Of a stretch of 52,905 nucleotides of DNA, positions 16,507-26,577 are shown piece by piece. The position numbers and the translations under genes are program-made. The first letter of the stretch is position 1; each line of letters starts with the position of its first letter. The stretch covers positions 1-52,905 of the forward strand of contig CADCMR010000019.1 in the NCBI GenBank assembly GCA_902802585.1, read 5' to 3'. Source of the stretch: an uncultured bacterium. GTDB lineage: Bacteria > Verrucomicrobiota > Lentisphaeria > Victivallales > UBA1829. The notes beneath the pieces are model-generated. The model made no database searches, was not told where the DNA came from, and worked only from the letters and a program-made list of their open reading frames with translations.

Positions 16507-17313
16507 TCAATCCTCCAGGCGGATGGTGTCAAGCGGGGCGTCCCGCCGGGCGGTGCGGAATACGACGTCCTGCCGGTGAAGCTCCGCGAGGCGCGCTTCC
16601 GCCAGACAGGCGACCAGCGAACAGTCGTTGCACTGCTGGCTGATATGCGCGAGGATCAGATGCTTCGTGTTCGGCGCGAGGAGTTCTTCCAATGCCTTCA
16701 TGGCGTCGTCATTGCTGAGGTGCCCGATGTTGCTGGCGATGCGCCGTTTGAGGTGGAGCGGTCGGTTTGACGCGCGCAGCGTTTTCGGGTCGTAGTTGGA
16801 TTCCAGAATCAGGAGGTCACAGCCGCCGAGCCTGGTTTTCGCCAGGCTGGAGACAAAGCCGAGGTCGGTCGCGTAGCCGATTTTGTGCGCGGAGGTGGAA
16901 AACGTGAATCCGACGGCCGCCACGTCGTGCGAAACCCGGAACGATTCGATATGAACGCCGCAGAGGTCGAACACGGAACCCGGTTCGAACAGCATGGTCT
17001 TTTCTGGGATGTTGATGTTTTTTTCCTGAAGATCCTGGGCGGTTTCCGGAACGAGGTAGGCGGGGATGCCCAGTTCGTTTGCGAATCTGGCGCATCCGCA
17101 TTTGTTGACATGGTCGTTGTGTGCGTGGGTGATCAGGATCGCGCGGATGGATGCGGAATCGACGCTGGCCTGGTTCATCCTGCGGCGCATCTCCGCCGCG
17201 CTGAACCCGGCATCCAGGAGCAGATTGCCTTCCGGACCGTGGATGACCGAAGCGTTTCCGCTGCTGCCGCTGCCGAGCATGGTGAAGCCGAATTTTGGGG
17301 AATGGGTGGACAT
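16507..17313 (-). CDS. MBL-fold metallo-hydrolase (YycJ/WalJ-like)
   Basis: 268 aa. Metallo-beta-lactamase fold with the metal-binding signature THAHNDHV at about residue 62 and a further His in AHISQQCND near the C-terminus. The opening GSGSSGNASVI and LLLDAGFSAAEMRRRM match the YycJ/WalJ group, cytosolic hydrolases sometimes described as 5'-3' exonucleases linked to DNA repair or cell wall regulation. It follows recD by 21 nt and probably shares its transcript, which fits a DNA-processing role. That link is inference. No strong ribosome site precedes the Met. Confidence 0.9.
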   Translation of the reverse strand: MSTHSPKFGFTMLGSGSSGNASVIHGPEGNLLLDAGFSAAEMRRRMNQASVDSASIRAILITHAHNDHVNKCGCARFANELGIPAYLVPETAQDLQEKNINIPEKTMLFEPGSVFDLCGVHIESFRVSHDVAAVGFTFSTSAHKIGYATDLGFVSSLAKTRLGGCDLLILESNYDPKTLRASNRPLHLKRRIASNIGHLSNDDAMKALEELLAPNTKHLILAHISQQCNDCSLVACLAEARLAELHRQDVVFRTARRDAPLDTIRLED

Positions 17314-17334
17314 GGTGATAACGTGGGCGGACGG

Positions 17335-19209
17335 TCAGGTTGAAATGGTTTGCCGGGGCTGTCCGCAGAGCATCGGCAGACCGGAAATACGGTTGGTGTG
17401 GTGTTCGACCGCGCTGCGGAACGAATCGCGGTCCGCGGCGATCACGGCCTGTTTTTTCGCGCGGGTCAGGCCTGTGTAGACGGTTTCGCGCGCCAGAAAG
17501 TTGCCGCCTTCGCTGATCGGGGGAAGGAACATCAGGATCCTTTCGTAGTCGCTCCCCTGGGATTTGTGGATAGTGAACGCGTAAGCGGGATCATGCGGCG
17601 GCAGGGATTCCAGGGGGATTCCGCGCCACTTGCCGTCGGACGCCGGATCGGGGAAGAAAACCAGGACGCGGTCCGTACCCTCCGAACGCCTGCGCGGGCG
17701 TCCGTCCTCGCCGGCGAACCACAGGATTCCCGTGTCGCCGTTGAAGACGTTCGTGCCATAGTCGTTTTTGAGGACGAGGAAGATCTCGCCGGGGACAGGC
17801 GACCCGGCGTCCGGGAACCCGAAGATCGACCGCAGATGCCTGTTGAGTGCGTCCGTGCCGTACGGACCGACGTTGAACGGCGTCAGGATGCGGAACTGTT
17901 CGAAGCGCTTCCATGCGTCGTCGATGGAATCCTCGTCGAAATACCGGACCGCGGCTGACTTTTCCGAATACCAGGCGCCGCAAACAGTCTTTTCCAGGAA
18001 CCGCCGGAGCTCGTTTTTCGGCGGAAGCCCGAGGGAGACGACTGCTTCCCGTCCGGGCTGTGTCATGAAATCCCATGCCGTTTCCGCCTGTCCGGCGTTG
18101 ATCGCGTCCTTCATGGTGCAGATTTCGCCGCCTTGCGGGAACCGGCGGCTTTTGTTCAGTTCCGCCAGGCTGCCGGGCGCCATGGCGCGCAGGATGCCGC
18201 AGAAATCGCCGAAGACGGAACCCGGCTCCACGGAAGACAGCTGGCAGCGGTCGCCCAGCAGGATAACTTTCGCGTCCTCCGGGACGGCCTGCAGGAGTGC
18301 GACCATGAGCCATTGCGGGATCATGGAGCATTCGTCGACGATGAAGAGTTTGTAGCGGAGCGGGTTCTTCCGGTTGTAACGGAATGTCCCCGCCTTCCGG
18401 TCCCACGAGAGCAGGCGATGGATGGTGGAGGACTGGATCTGTCCGAGTTCCCCGCGGCGTTTTTCATCGCACAGATTCTCCAGCTGCTGGTCCAGCGCCT
18501 GTTTCATGCGCATCTGCGCCTTCCCGGTCGGCGCGCACAGGATGATGTCGGACGGGCTCTCGTCCTTGCGCGCGAGGATCACGGATACGATGGTCGTCTT
18601 GCCGGTTCCGGGACCGCCGCTGACGACAATGAAATCGGCGTTGACCGCGGCGGCGACAGCGGATTTCTGTTCATCGCCCAGCTGAAGCCGGGTGACTGTT
18701 TCAAACGGGATGGATTCCGCAGGGCGGTCGGTCCTCGTTTTTGACATCAGATAATCCCGCAGGAAGAGTTCGTTCTGGAACGCCCGGCCGAGGTAAAAAA
18801 GCCCGTTTGCGAGGATCAGCGGCGCCGGCTGGAACGGTTCGCCCGATTCGGGGCGATACGCCCGGAACAGGTGAGGGAACGCATCTGGATCCGGCGGCCA
18901 GTCGTCCAAACCGGTGATGGAATCCGGATCCGGCATCGCGCCGGATTCCCGCGGCGCGTGGAGGTCTTCCTCGTCCTTTGCCGGGGACAAGCTCCTCAAA
19001 TATCCGGCGAGCGCCTCCCGTGTGCCGATCCTTTCCGCCGGAAGCGCGATTTCCCTCTGCGTGGATGCGGCGTTGGAGACCAGCGCGGCAAGAAGCGTCA
19101 ATGCGGGATTCCGTACGGCGTTTCTGGCGACGAACTGCGCGAAAACGACGTCGATGTCCGCGAGGGCTCCGCGTCCCCGGAGCATGTTCAGATAGTCAAA
19201 TACTGTCAT
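17335..19209 (-). CDS. recD: Exodeoxyribonuclease V subunit alpha
   Basis: 624 aa, near E. coli RecD (608). It is the 5'-3' helicase of RecBCD. Walker A is SGGPGTGKTTIVSVIL. Walker B-like FIVDECSMIPQWLM follows, and the late motifs AFTIHKSQGSDYERILMFLP and YTGLTRAKKQAVI are intact. A frame extends 97 codons upstream, but that part is recB in another frame. The ATG at 19209 overlaps the end of recB by 14 nt, giving translational coupling. It is third in recC-recB-recD. Confidence 0.95.
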   Translation of the reverse strand: MTVFDYLNMLRGRGALADIDVVFAQFVARNAVRNPALTLLAALVSNAASTQREIALPAERIGTREALAGYLRSLSPAKDEEDLHAPRESGAMPDPDSITGLDDWPPDPDAFPHLFRAYRPESGEPFQPAPLILANGLFYLGRAFQNELFLRDYLMSKTRTDRPAESIPFETVTRLQLGDEQKSAVAAAVNADFIVVSGGPGTGKTTIVSVILARKDESPSDIILCAPTGKAQMRMKQALDQQLENLCDEKRRGELGQIQSSTIHRLLSWDRKAGTFRYNRKNPLRYKLFIVDECSMIPQWLMVALLQAVPEDAKVILLGDRCQLSSVEPGSVFGDFCGILRAMAPGSLAELNKSRRFPQGGEICTMKDAINAGQAETAWDFMTQPGREAVVSLGLPPKNELRRFLEKTVCGAWYSEKSAAVRYFDEDSIDDAWKRFEQFRILTPFNVGPYGTDALNRHLRSIFGFPDAGSPVPGEIFLVLKNDYGTNVFNGDTGILWFAGEDGRPRRRSEGTDRVLVFFPDPASDGKWRGIPLESLPPHDPAYAFTIHKSQGSDYERILMFLPPISEGGNFLARETVYTGLTRAKKQAVIAADRDSFRSAVEHHTNRISGLPMLCGQPRQTIST

Positions 19210-22200
19210 TTGCCGTTTCCTTTTTGAAAAGCGACAGGAGCTTTTCGAGGCATTTGCGCGGCGGCACGTCGAACCAGATGCCGTTTTCCGTCCCGCGGGC
19301 GAGTCCGCGTGGGAAGATGTAATAGACGCCGCCGAACGAACTGTAATCCATGCCGCGCTGGCGGAGGAACCTGCAGAGTGCGGCGGCATAGAGGTAGGAT
19401 TGCAGGACATAACCGGCTTTCCCCATCGCGGCGCGGATGCGGCCGGGCGCGTAATCCGCATCGGCGTCGCCCAGCCAGTTCGTTTTCCAGTCCACGACAT
19501 AGTATTTGCCGCCGTGCTCGAAAACCAGGTCGATGATGCCGTTCAGGACGCCGTTTCTGTCAAGGGGGACTTTCTCCCGGCTGACAAGCGCCCGTGCCTG
19601 GGCGGAGGCGGTATCCGCCAGGATGGAAAGGATCTGTTCCAGATCGAGGCTGTCTGGAGCATCCAGATAGAACTCCATTTCCGGGACCATTCTGTTCTGG
19701 CGGATTTCCGACAGGGAAATGCCGATGCCGCTGCCGTCGGGCCGTTTCGGCAGAGGGATCTGAAGGGTACGTGCGATTCCGTCGAGCAGTTGTTTTTTCA
19801 GGGTTTCGCTCTCGGAGTAGCCGAATTCGCGGAAGACGTCCGCGATTCTGTCCTGGATGAATGTGTTGTCAGCCGGATCGTCTTTCCCGCCGGAGGCGAA
19901 GAGGTTGAAACGTCCCGCCAGATATTCCAGCAGCCTGTGCGTCATGCTGCCGACCGTCGTTCCGCGCGGGAAAGCGCGGAAGAGATTGAAGTCCCCGGAG
20001 GAAACAGGGGCGTCGCCGGAGACGGCTGAGGTCTCGAATCCGGCTTCGTCCGCAAGCGTGTCGTTCTGTTCGTCGAGGTCGGCTGGCGTTTCTTTTTCCA
20101 CGTCGGTGAGTCCGTTCAGGATGCTGTGGAAAGCGGAGAAGCTCAGGATGCCCCATTTGTCCTGTATTTTGCCTGTGAATACCGCCGCGTTCAGATTCTC
20201 CGGGGCGTCTTCCGTCCGGAGCGGTCCGAGGACGCTCCGTTTCCCGAAATGCCGCTCGAAGACGCCGTTCCGTATGACGCGGAACGCGGCGTCGTTTCCG
20301 GTTTCGCGGTCGTCCAGGTCGTTCCACCAGTCGGCGAGCTTCCGCGGCAGGATGTCCCGCGTCCCGGAGAAGTAGCCGGTATCCCAAAGATCCTCCACGA
20401 CGGTTTTCCCCGGGGAATCCACCGATTGCCGGTGCGAGGTCATGAGGACGCCCTGCGCGGAGTTCGTGAAGTTGATGGCTTTGCCGTTTGGCTCCGGCAG
20501 CTGCTGCGTGTAGAGGTAGGTCGCGAGGGACGCCCGCGTGAGCGCCACATAGAGCAGGCGCAGAGTGTTCCGGATCTCTTCCTGACGTACGACGGTCTTG
20601 CTGTCGTCGCCGTTTCCGAAATCCAGGATGATCTCGGGCGTTTCGGCGTCCAGCGCGGCGGTGTTGACCCTGCATGCGATGCCGCCCCGATGGATGTGCC
20701 CCCAGTCGGTCCTCGCTGGGAACGGGACGAAGACGACCGGGAATTCCAGCCCCTTCGCGGCGAACATGGTCAGGATCTGCACGGAGGCGGAATCGCGGTC
20801 GAGGCGCAGCTGGTCGGGGTTGTCCTCGGTGTCGCCGGGGGCGCCGCTTTCCATTTTGCCTCGGATGGTCAGGTCCAGCGCGTTCAGCAGGTCCTCCGGC
20901 GGAAGATGGTCGTTCGATTCCTTCTGGTAAAGCAGCTCCATCAGCTGAATGAAATTCGTGATGACACGTTCTCCGTTGAACTCGGAAAGGATTCTTGCGC
21001 GAGGGGATGGGCTGTCCTTCAGGACAGGCGTGTCCAGGAACCGCAGGAACGCCGCCGGAAGCCCGGACTGCGCCCAGACGCTTCCGTATCCCGCCATCTG
21101 TTTCAGGTGGGTTTCGAGGCCGGCGGCGTCGGAAATGACGTCGTCGGGGGAGAACCTGAAAAATGGGGAGAGCATCAGACCGCGGAGGAGCTTTACGTCG
21201 GGATGCAGGAAACACCGGAGCAGGAGGAGCAGGAGCTTCGCTTCGTTTGTGCTGAAGACTTTTCCGGACTTGCAGGCGGAAGCGGCGATCCCCTCCGCGT
21301 TCAGGAGCTTCACGAATTGCTCGGCCTGGTAGTGTTCCTGCACCAGGATGGCGATGTCGGAGGCGCGAAGATACCGCACGGTCTTTCCTCCGTCATCCTC
21401 GTCTTCGTGCTTTTCCGTCACACGCATCGTGCAATCTTCGGACAGCAGGTACTTGATCTCTCGCACCACATCGTCTGTGATCGCGGCGGCGCATTCGTCC
21501 TTTTTCCCGAGGTAATGCCTGAGGCGGAGACTGCCGCCGGGATTGTCCGGGAAATCGTCCGACGGATTGTCCGCGATCGAAATGAACGGGATGTCTTTCT
21601 GGAGAAACACGCCGTCGGTCTGGTGTTTCGCCTCCAGGTCGCCGTCGCTGAACATCCGGTTGACGGCTTCGATCATGGCGGGCGAGCTTCTGAAATTCCT
21701 GACCAGGGTGAACTGGTCGTCCGCGGTGTTTTTCGCCAGGAGATAAGTGTAGATGTCGGCGCCCCGGAACCCGTAGATTGCCTGTTTCGGGTCTCCGATC
21801 ATGTAGAAGATGTTGCGGCAGCCTTTGGGGAAGCACCTGTCGAAAATGCGGTACTGCAGCCGGTCCGTGTCCTGGAACTCGTCCACGAAAACCGCCAGAT
21901 AGCGTGCCCGGATTGATTCCGCCAGCCGGTCGTCCTTCTGGAGCGCCGCGTCGAAAGTCCGGATGATATCATCGTACGACATCACGCCGTCCTTGTCTTT
22001 CGCGTCCTGAATGTTCTTCCTGACAAAGCGGTAGACGTCACGGTTCAGCGTTTGCTGTTCGTTCAGCTTCTCGCCGTCGGCGCTGTCCCGGTCGACCTGC
22101 GCCGATGCGAATGCCGCCGCATCCCGAAGCGTCTGGAACTGTCCCGGGTGCTGGGATTCGTCGCCGTAGAAACGGCTCCGGCAGAACGCGCGAACGAGGC

Positions 22201-22699
22201 GGTCCCTGTATTCGGATTCGTCCGGGACGAGCTCGGTTTCAAACCCGTTGCCGGATTTCAGAGTGTACTCCCGGAGCATCTTCTGGCAGAACCCGTGGAT
22301 CGTGCTGATCGTCATTTCGTCGATGGAACTGACGGCAAGCTGCAGCAGGATCCGTTTTTTCTGCAGGTCGATATCCTGGCAAAGATCCGGATTCCGGGGG
22401 GCGGATTCTGCTTCTTCGCCGGGAACACATTTGTTCAGTTCCTCGTTCAGCAGCTTCAGGATGCGGGCTTTCAGTTCATCTGCCGCCGCCTTGGAAAAAG
22501 TCGTCACAAGGATCTTCTGTACGGGGACTCCGTCCTGGACCAGCCGCAGGATCAGATGCGTGATCGTGTAGGTCTTGCCCGTTCCGGCGCTGGCCTCGAT
22601 CAGGTACCTGTGTCCTTTTCGCGTGGCGCCGGAGGCGTCGGAACGAGGCGGGATTTCCCCGAAATCAAGCGGATACTCGGAAATGTCGCAGACTTTCAT
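19196..22699 (-). CDS. recB: Exodeoxyribonuclease V subunit beta
   Basis: 1167 aa, as in E. coli. It is the 3'-5' SF1 helicase and nuclease of RecBCD. Walker A is LIEASAGTGKTYTITHLILR (residues 33-52). UvrD-like motifs include VFVDEFQDTDRLQYRIFD and YMIGDPKQAIYGFRGADIYT. The C-terminal nuclease domain has LNGIIDLVFEHGGKYYVVDW followed by KTN, containing the catalytic Asp and Lys. The start ATG overlaps the recC stop (ATGA) and the 3' end overlaps recD. All key residues I could check are present. Confidence 0.96.
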   Translation of the reverse strand: MKVCDISEYPLDFGEIPPRSDASGATRKGHRYLIEASAGTGKTYTITHLILRLVQDGVPVQKILVTTFSKAAADELKARILKLLNEELNKCVPGEEAESAPRNPDLCQDIDLQKKRILLQLAVSSIDEMTISTIHGFCQKMLREYTLKSGNGFETELVPDESEYRDRLVRAFCRSRFYGDESQHPGQFQTLRDAAAFASAQVDRDSADGEKLNEQQTLNRDVYRFVRKNIQDAKDKDGVMSYDDIIRTFDAALQKDDRLAESIRARYLAVFVDEFQDTDRLQYRIFDRCFPKGCRNIFYMIGDPKQAIYGFRGADIYTYLLAKNTADDQFTLVRNFRSSPAMIEAVNRMFSDGDLEAKHQTDGVFLQKDIPFISIADNPSDDFPDNPGGSLRLRHYLGKKDECAAAITDDVVREIKYLLSEDCTMRVTEKHEDEDDGGKTVRYLRASDIAILVQEHYQAEQFVKLLNAEGIAASACKSGKVFSTNEAKLLLLLLRCFLHPDVKLLRGLMLSPFFRFSPDDVISDAAGLETHLKQMAGYGSVWAQSGLPAAFLRFLDTPVLKDSPSPRARILSEFNGERVITNFIQLMELLYQKESNDHLPPEDLLNALDLTIRGKMESGAPGDTEDNPDQLRLDRDSASVQILTMFAAKGLEFPVVFVPFPARTDWGHIHRGGIACRVNTAALDAETPEIILDFGNGDDSKTVVRQEEIRNTLRLLYVALTRASLATYLYTQQLPEPNGKAINFTNSAQGVLMTSHRQSVDSPGKTVVEDLWDTGYFSGTRDILPRKLADWWNDLDDRETGNDAAFRVIRNGVFERHFGKRSVLGPLRTEDAPENLNAAVFTGKIQDKWGILSFSAFHSILNGLTDVEKETPADLDEQNDTLADEAGFETSAVSGDAPVSSGDFNLFRAFPRGTTVGSMTHRLLEYLAGRFNLFASGGKDDPADNTFIQDRIADVFREFGYSESETLKKQLLDGIARTLQIPLPKRPDGSGIGISLSEIRQNRMVPEMEFYLDAPDSLDLEQILSILADTASAQARALVSREKVPLDRNGVLNGIIDLVFEHGGKYYVVDWKTNWLGDADADYAPGRIRAAMGKAGYVLQSYLYAAALCRFLRQRGMDYSSFGGVYYIFPRGLARGTENGIWFDVPPRKCLEKLLSLFKKETANDSI

Positions 22700-25600
22700 T
22701 TTTTCTTTTTCCTTTCCGCCTGGGAGACGCTATGGAAGACGGCGGAACCGAAGAAGGCTCCCGCGAGCCCCTTGAAACAATCACTGATCCGCAGACTTGT
22801 CCCAAAGTAATTGCCGAATTTGTCAGCGTCGCCCTTGCCGTTCCAGCCGCCGTGCCAGCCTGTTTCCGCCGCCTGCGCCTTTTTCCCGTCTTCCGCCCCG
22901 AAATATGCGTATGATGCATTGGGGAAGAATGGAAGCGGCTTCCACATCCCGGCATGATACAGGCACAGGAACCGCTTCATGTCTTTTTTTGCCTCGTCCG
23001 GTTCCATCGCATCCGCTTTCGCGACTTCTATGACGTGTTTGCTGTTAAAGTACAGGAATCTTGATTCCGTTGCGGTTATGAGGTTTGCGCGGATATGGTC
23101 CAGTGTCGGCGCGATCAGCTGCGCCCCGGAGATGTTCCCGAAGCTCCATGCCATCCGGACGTAGGGCGCATTGCCGTCCGCGGACCGGTACGCCTTCAGG
23201 TCCGGCAGGATCAGCGCGGTCCGGAATACGCCGTCCGGGACGGTGTCGTAGACAAGCCCGGCGAGCTCGCCGAGGTCATCAGCGGCGTACTCGAAATCCA
23301 TTTCTCCGGCGGGAATCACGTGTCCGGACATGTCCTGTGCGGCGGACTCCATTGCCTGCGCGATTGCGGCAATGTCCGACCATTCGGTCCAGTCGTCCAT
23401 GTTCTGCGTAAGAGGCACGCTTCCGTCCGCTTTCAGCCTCCGCAGGGAATCCCGTTTCAGCGCGTCCCGGTCCGCGGATTCCAGGTACAGGCGGAGGAGT
23501 TCGTCTTTCGTGTCCCAGTCCAGGCTGCTTTCAAACGGTTCCGAATCCTCCGGCGAGGTTGTCTCCTGCACGGACATATTCGCATCGAGCCTGTTCCGGA
23601 CAAAACGGTCCGCCGGGTTGGAGAAGAACCGTCTCAAATCCTCCAGCTCAATGCGCGGGCAGGGCGGATCCTGCCGCGTATGGTCGTCGGGACGGATCCC
23701 GCCGCGAATGTCAAACAACGGTTTTTCTCCTTCGCTGTCCTCCGAGCCGGAACGCCCGGACATGCCCGCGTTCCCGGACGCGGCGACCTGGACCGCCGCA
23801 TCCCTCATTTTCGCGGAGAACGACTGGTTCGCGGCGCCGTCGGCGAACAGCTCCGGCGAAAAGGCGTGCAGCGGCTCCTTCAACTCGATAAAGCTGTTCT
23901 TTCCGAATTCCTGCGTCAGATAGTTCCCGAGTTCGTCCACGCAGACGGACGGCGGCTTCTCCTTGCGGTCATGGATGTCCCGTCCGATATAGCTGATGTA
24001 AAGATACTTGCGCGCCGCCATGATCGTGTCCAGGAAGAGCTGGCGCGATTCGTCGCGTCTGAGCGGATCGCCCGGTTCGCGTCCGACTATGACTTTCCCG
24101 TTCTTCCGGTATTGCCGCATGATGTCGAACTCCATGGCGTCGTCCTCTTCCGGGAATGCCCTGTGGTTCATGCCGAGCAGCAGGATCATGTCGGCGGGGA
24201 TGCTCCGCATGGGGCGCAGACCGCAGAAGGTGATCTTCCCGCGCATGAACCCCATGGTGTTGTCTTCCGGCTTCGCGTGTTTGTCCTGCAGATATGCGAG
24301 CACGATTCCGCCGGTCAGCGGGACGTCCTCCGTATCCGCCTCTTTCAGTTCCTTCTGCCAGATGCTCAGGACGCCCGCCAGCGTTTTTTTCAGTTCGGAG
24401 TCGCCGCCGAACAGGTATCCCGCCCAGGCGGAGAGCTTCGGCTCCCATTCCCGGAACGGCACGCCGTTCCTCTCCCATCCGCGCATGGTCTGCGCGATCT
24501 CGTGAAGCTTGGAAACCAAGCTGGCGAATCTGCCCAGCAGGTCCGCCCGTCCGCCCTCGAATCCCGGCACGGGGAAGAGCGTTTCGTTCTCGTTGATCTG
24601 ATACGGGACCAGGGGATCCGCGTCCATCGCATAGTCGAGCAGCATGCGGTCGAATCCCGCCTGCCAGCTGTTTTCGGGGAACGCTTTTCCGCCGGAACGC
24701 CCGTGGTCCGCGGCGTCCCAGCCCCAGCGGATGCCCGCCTTCATCGCCCGGTTCAGGCAGTACTGGCAGTCGTCCGGGGCGAAACCCCATTGCTTCTGAA
24801 TCGCCTGGTCCTGAAGAATGCTGAAGATTTCCGTCGCGGTAAAATCGCCCTTGAAAAGCGCCAGCGCCTTCATCAGCGAAGTGTACTCCGGGAGGCGTTC
24901 CGTCCGCGGCTGGTCTGCGATGGATACGCCGAGCCGCATCGTGCTGTCCGAATGGTTGAATACCGCGTCCACCAGCGGGGCGTAGTCGGCCGGGGACGGG
25001 GACATGATGAAAATGTCCTTCCCCTGCAGGTCATGGTCCTCGTCCAGGCAATGCAGGACGAAATTGTATGCCGCCTCCACCTCGCGGAACGCCGAGTAGC
25101 AGTTGCGGATCTGGACCGAACGGCATCCGCATCCTTTTTTCCGTTTCTCCGGCTGGAGCGCGGCTGGTTTCAGGTCTTCCCGGATCCGTTTCTGCAATCT
25201 GTGCAGGATCGTTCCTTCGTCGACCGTCTGTTCCCCGTCATACCCGAAATCCGTATCGTCGATCCATTCGCCGGTCCTGTTCAGCAGCACGCGGTTCTGC
25301 ATCGCGAAGGACGCCAGCAGCGGATTGTGCTGGAAATACAGGCCCTTCAGCCCGTCCTGGATCCGGTTCGGCTCCTGTCCTTCCCGGAAATAGTTCTTCA
25401 AAAACTCGCGCAACTCTTCCTTGTGCGTTTTGCAGTCCTCGTAGAACTCCCCGCTCGGCACAAGGTGGTAAAGCTTGACTGTCATGCCGTACCGGCAAAA
25501 CTGTTCCAGACATTGAAGCACGGCGGGCGCCAGCTGTGAAAATCCGAAAATCCGGATGGTTTCACCGGAGTGCCCGGCATCCCCGGCACAGGAAACGCCG

Positions 25601-26271
25601 GGCATTTGATCTTCGGTGTCAGACGTGGGGCGCAAGGTGTCATCCCGTACGGCGCGCGGCACGAGCTTTTCATAGATCGCGGCGAAATGATTGCCGATCC
25701 AGTCCTGTCCCGCGACGAGCCTCCACAGCTCGCCCTGCCAGTGCGCCGCCGGTTCATCGTTCAGATCGTCGGGCATCGTTCCCGATTCCCATGCGTTGAT
25801 CCACCACGGACGGTAGAGCAGATACTTGTCGTAAAGTCCGCCGAGCTGCCGGGACAGGTCATACAGTCGTTTGGAATCCCCGTTAATCCACCGGGTCAGC
25901 TCGGGAAACAGCTTTTCCGCGTCCGGGGTCCGCAGGATCCGGTAAATGCGCCAGCCGATCGTCTTTTCGTTGATTCTCAGCCCGCCGGAAGAGGGGGCAT
26001 CCGGACCGTCGGGGCGCGGCAGAAACCGCCGGAAGACAGACATGAGCGGGGGAAACTCAAGTTGCGCGGCAATGCCGTGCCGATGCGCGAAACGGAGGAA
26101 AAGGTATCGTTGGATGCTCCGGTTCGGCACGATGATTCTTGTCTTGCGGAAGAGATCGCTTTCCCGGGATTCCGCTATGATTTCATCGATCAGCACGTCC
26201 GCCAGCGCGTCCATGCCCAGCCTCCGGATGACATAGGGCCTTTCCATGCAGTCTGTCCGTCTGTCCGACAT
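22696..26271 (-). CDS. recC: Exodeoxyribonuclease V subunit gamma
   Basis: About 1191 aa, the Chi-recognition subunit of RecBCD. The N-terminus has the family pattern IIVPNRSIQRYLFLRFAHRH followed by GIAAQLEFP. Later come FGFSQLAPAVLQCLEQFC, the segment FIMSPSPADYAPL, and LLLGMNHRAFPEEDDAMEFD. The frame also allows a Met at 26328, but the promoter at 26335-26362 would start RNA at about that codon. Met at 26271 has GGACAGGA 4-5 nt upstream and I prefer it. It is first of recC-recB-recD, overlapping recB by 4 nt. The Chi sequence recognised cannot be read from the protein by eye. Confidence 0.92.
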   Translation of the reverse strand: MSDRRTDCMERPYVIRRLGMDALADVLIDEIIAESRESDLFRKTRIIVPNRSIQRYLFLRFAHRHGIAAQLEFPPLMSVFRRFLPRPDGPDAPSSGGLRINEKTIGWRIYRILRTPDAEKLFPELTRWINGDSKRLYDLSRQLGGLYDKYLLYRPWWINAWESGTMPDDLNDEPAAHWQGELWRLVAGQDWIGNHFAAIYEKLVPRAVRDDTLRPTSDTEDQMPGVSCAGDAGHSGETIRIFGFSQLAPAVLQCLEQFCRYGMTVKLYHLVPSGEFYEDCKTHKEELREFLKNYFREGQEPNRIQDGLKGLYFQHNPLLASFAMQNRVLLNRTGEWIDDTDFGYDGEQTVDEGTILHRLQKRIREDLKPAALQPEKRKKGCGCRSVQIRNCYSAFREVEAAYNFVLHCLDEDHDLQGKDIFIMSPSPADYAPLVDAVFNHSDSTMRLGVSIADQPRTERLPEYTSLMKALALFKGDFTATEIFSILQDQAIQKQWGFAPDDCQYCLNRAMKAGIRWGWDAADHGRSGGKAFPENSWQAGFDRMLLDYAMDADPLVPYQINENETLFPVPGFEGGRADLLGRFASLVSKLHEIAQTMRGWERNGVPFREWEPKLSAWAGYLFGGDSELKKTLAGVLSIWQKELKEADTEDVPLTGGIVLAYLQDKHAKPEDNTMGFMRGKITFCGLRPMRSIPADMILLLGMNHRAFPEEDDAMEFDIMRQYRKNGKVIVGREPGDPLRRDESRQLFLDTIMAARKYLYISYIGRDIHDRKEKPPSVCVDELGNYLTQEFGKNSFIELKEPLHAFSPELFADGAANQSFSAKMRDAAVQVAASGNAGMSGRSGSEDSEGEKPLFDIRGGIRPDDHTRQDPPCPRIELEDLRRFFSNPADRFVRNRLDANMSVQETTSPEDSEPFESSLDWDTKDELLRLYLESADRDALKRDSLRRLKADGSVPLTQNMDDWTEWSDIAAIAQAMESAAQDMSGHVIPAGEMDFEYAADDLGELAGLVYDTVPDGVFRTALILPDLKAYRSADGNAPYVRMAWSFGNISGAQLIAPTLDHIRANLITATESRFLYFNSKHVIEVAKADAMEPDEAKKDMKRFLCLYHAGMWKPLPFFPNASYAYFGAEDGKKAQAAETGWHGGWNGKGDADKFGNYFGTSLRISDCFKGLAGAFFGSAVFHSVSQAERKKKK

Positions 26272-26334
26272 ATCGTCCTGTCCGCTTTCCCGCGGGATAT
26301 TCTGTTGTGGGGGGATGATTCTTTGCATGACAGA

Positions 26335-26362
26335 AATATAATAGGATTCGGAGGAAAGTCAA
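26335..26362 (-). promoter_or_regulatory. Promoter of recC-recB-recD
   Basis: Minus strand: TTGACT (26357-26362), 16-nt spacer, TATATT (26335-26340). It is divergent from the gcv promoter about 100 nt away. Confidence 0.65.
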
Positions 26363-26459
26363 ATCGTTTTCAGCACCTTTTTTAATAATGGGGGATTTCT
26401 GTCCGGAGCCGGCGCCGGGGATGGCGTCGGGAAAAACCCTGTTTTCCGTTTCGTCGGTC

Positions 26460-26488
26460 TTGATTTCAAACCGTTTCGAGTCTATATT
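26460..26488 (+). promoter_or_regulatory. Promoter of the gcv operon
   Basis: TTGATT (26460-26465), 17-nt spacer, TATATT (26483-26488). It leaves a leader of about 85 nt. I found no glycine riboswitch fold in it. Confidence 0.75.
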
Positions 26489-26519
26489 ATTTTGATAAGT
26501 TTTTTTCGACAACAAAACG

Positions 26520-26559
26520 GCGGAAACGGGTGTCTTTCCCTGTCTTATCCGGTTTCCGC
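26520..26559 (+). promoter_or_regulatory. Hairpin in the gcvT leader
   Basis: gcggaaac (26520-26527) pairs with gtttccgc (26552-26559). Inside is a smaller ggg-ccc pairing. It ends a few bases before the AGAAAGG ribosome site. A control role is possible but unproven. Confidence 0.5.
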
Positions 26560-26577
26560 TTCAGAAAGGCGCTTCCC

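Noticed and set aside
17335..19500. Longer RecD with a 97-residue N-terminal extension
   Set aside because: The extension is recB sequence in another frame, and its Arg/Ser/Pro-rich product is unlike RecD.
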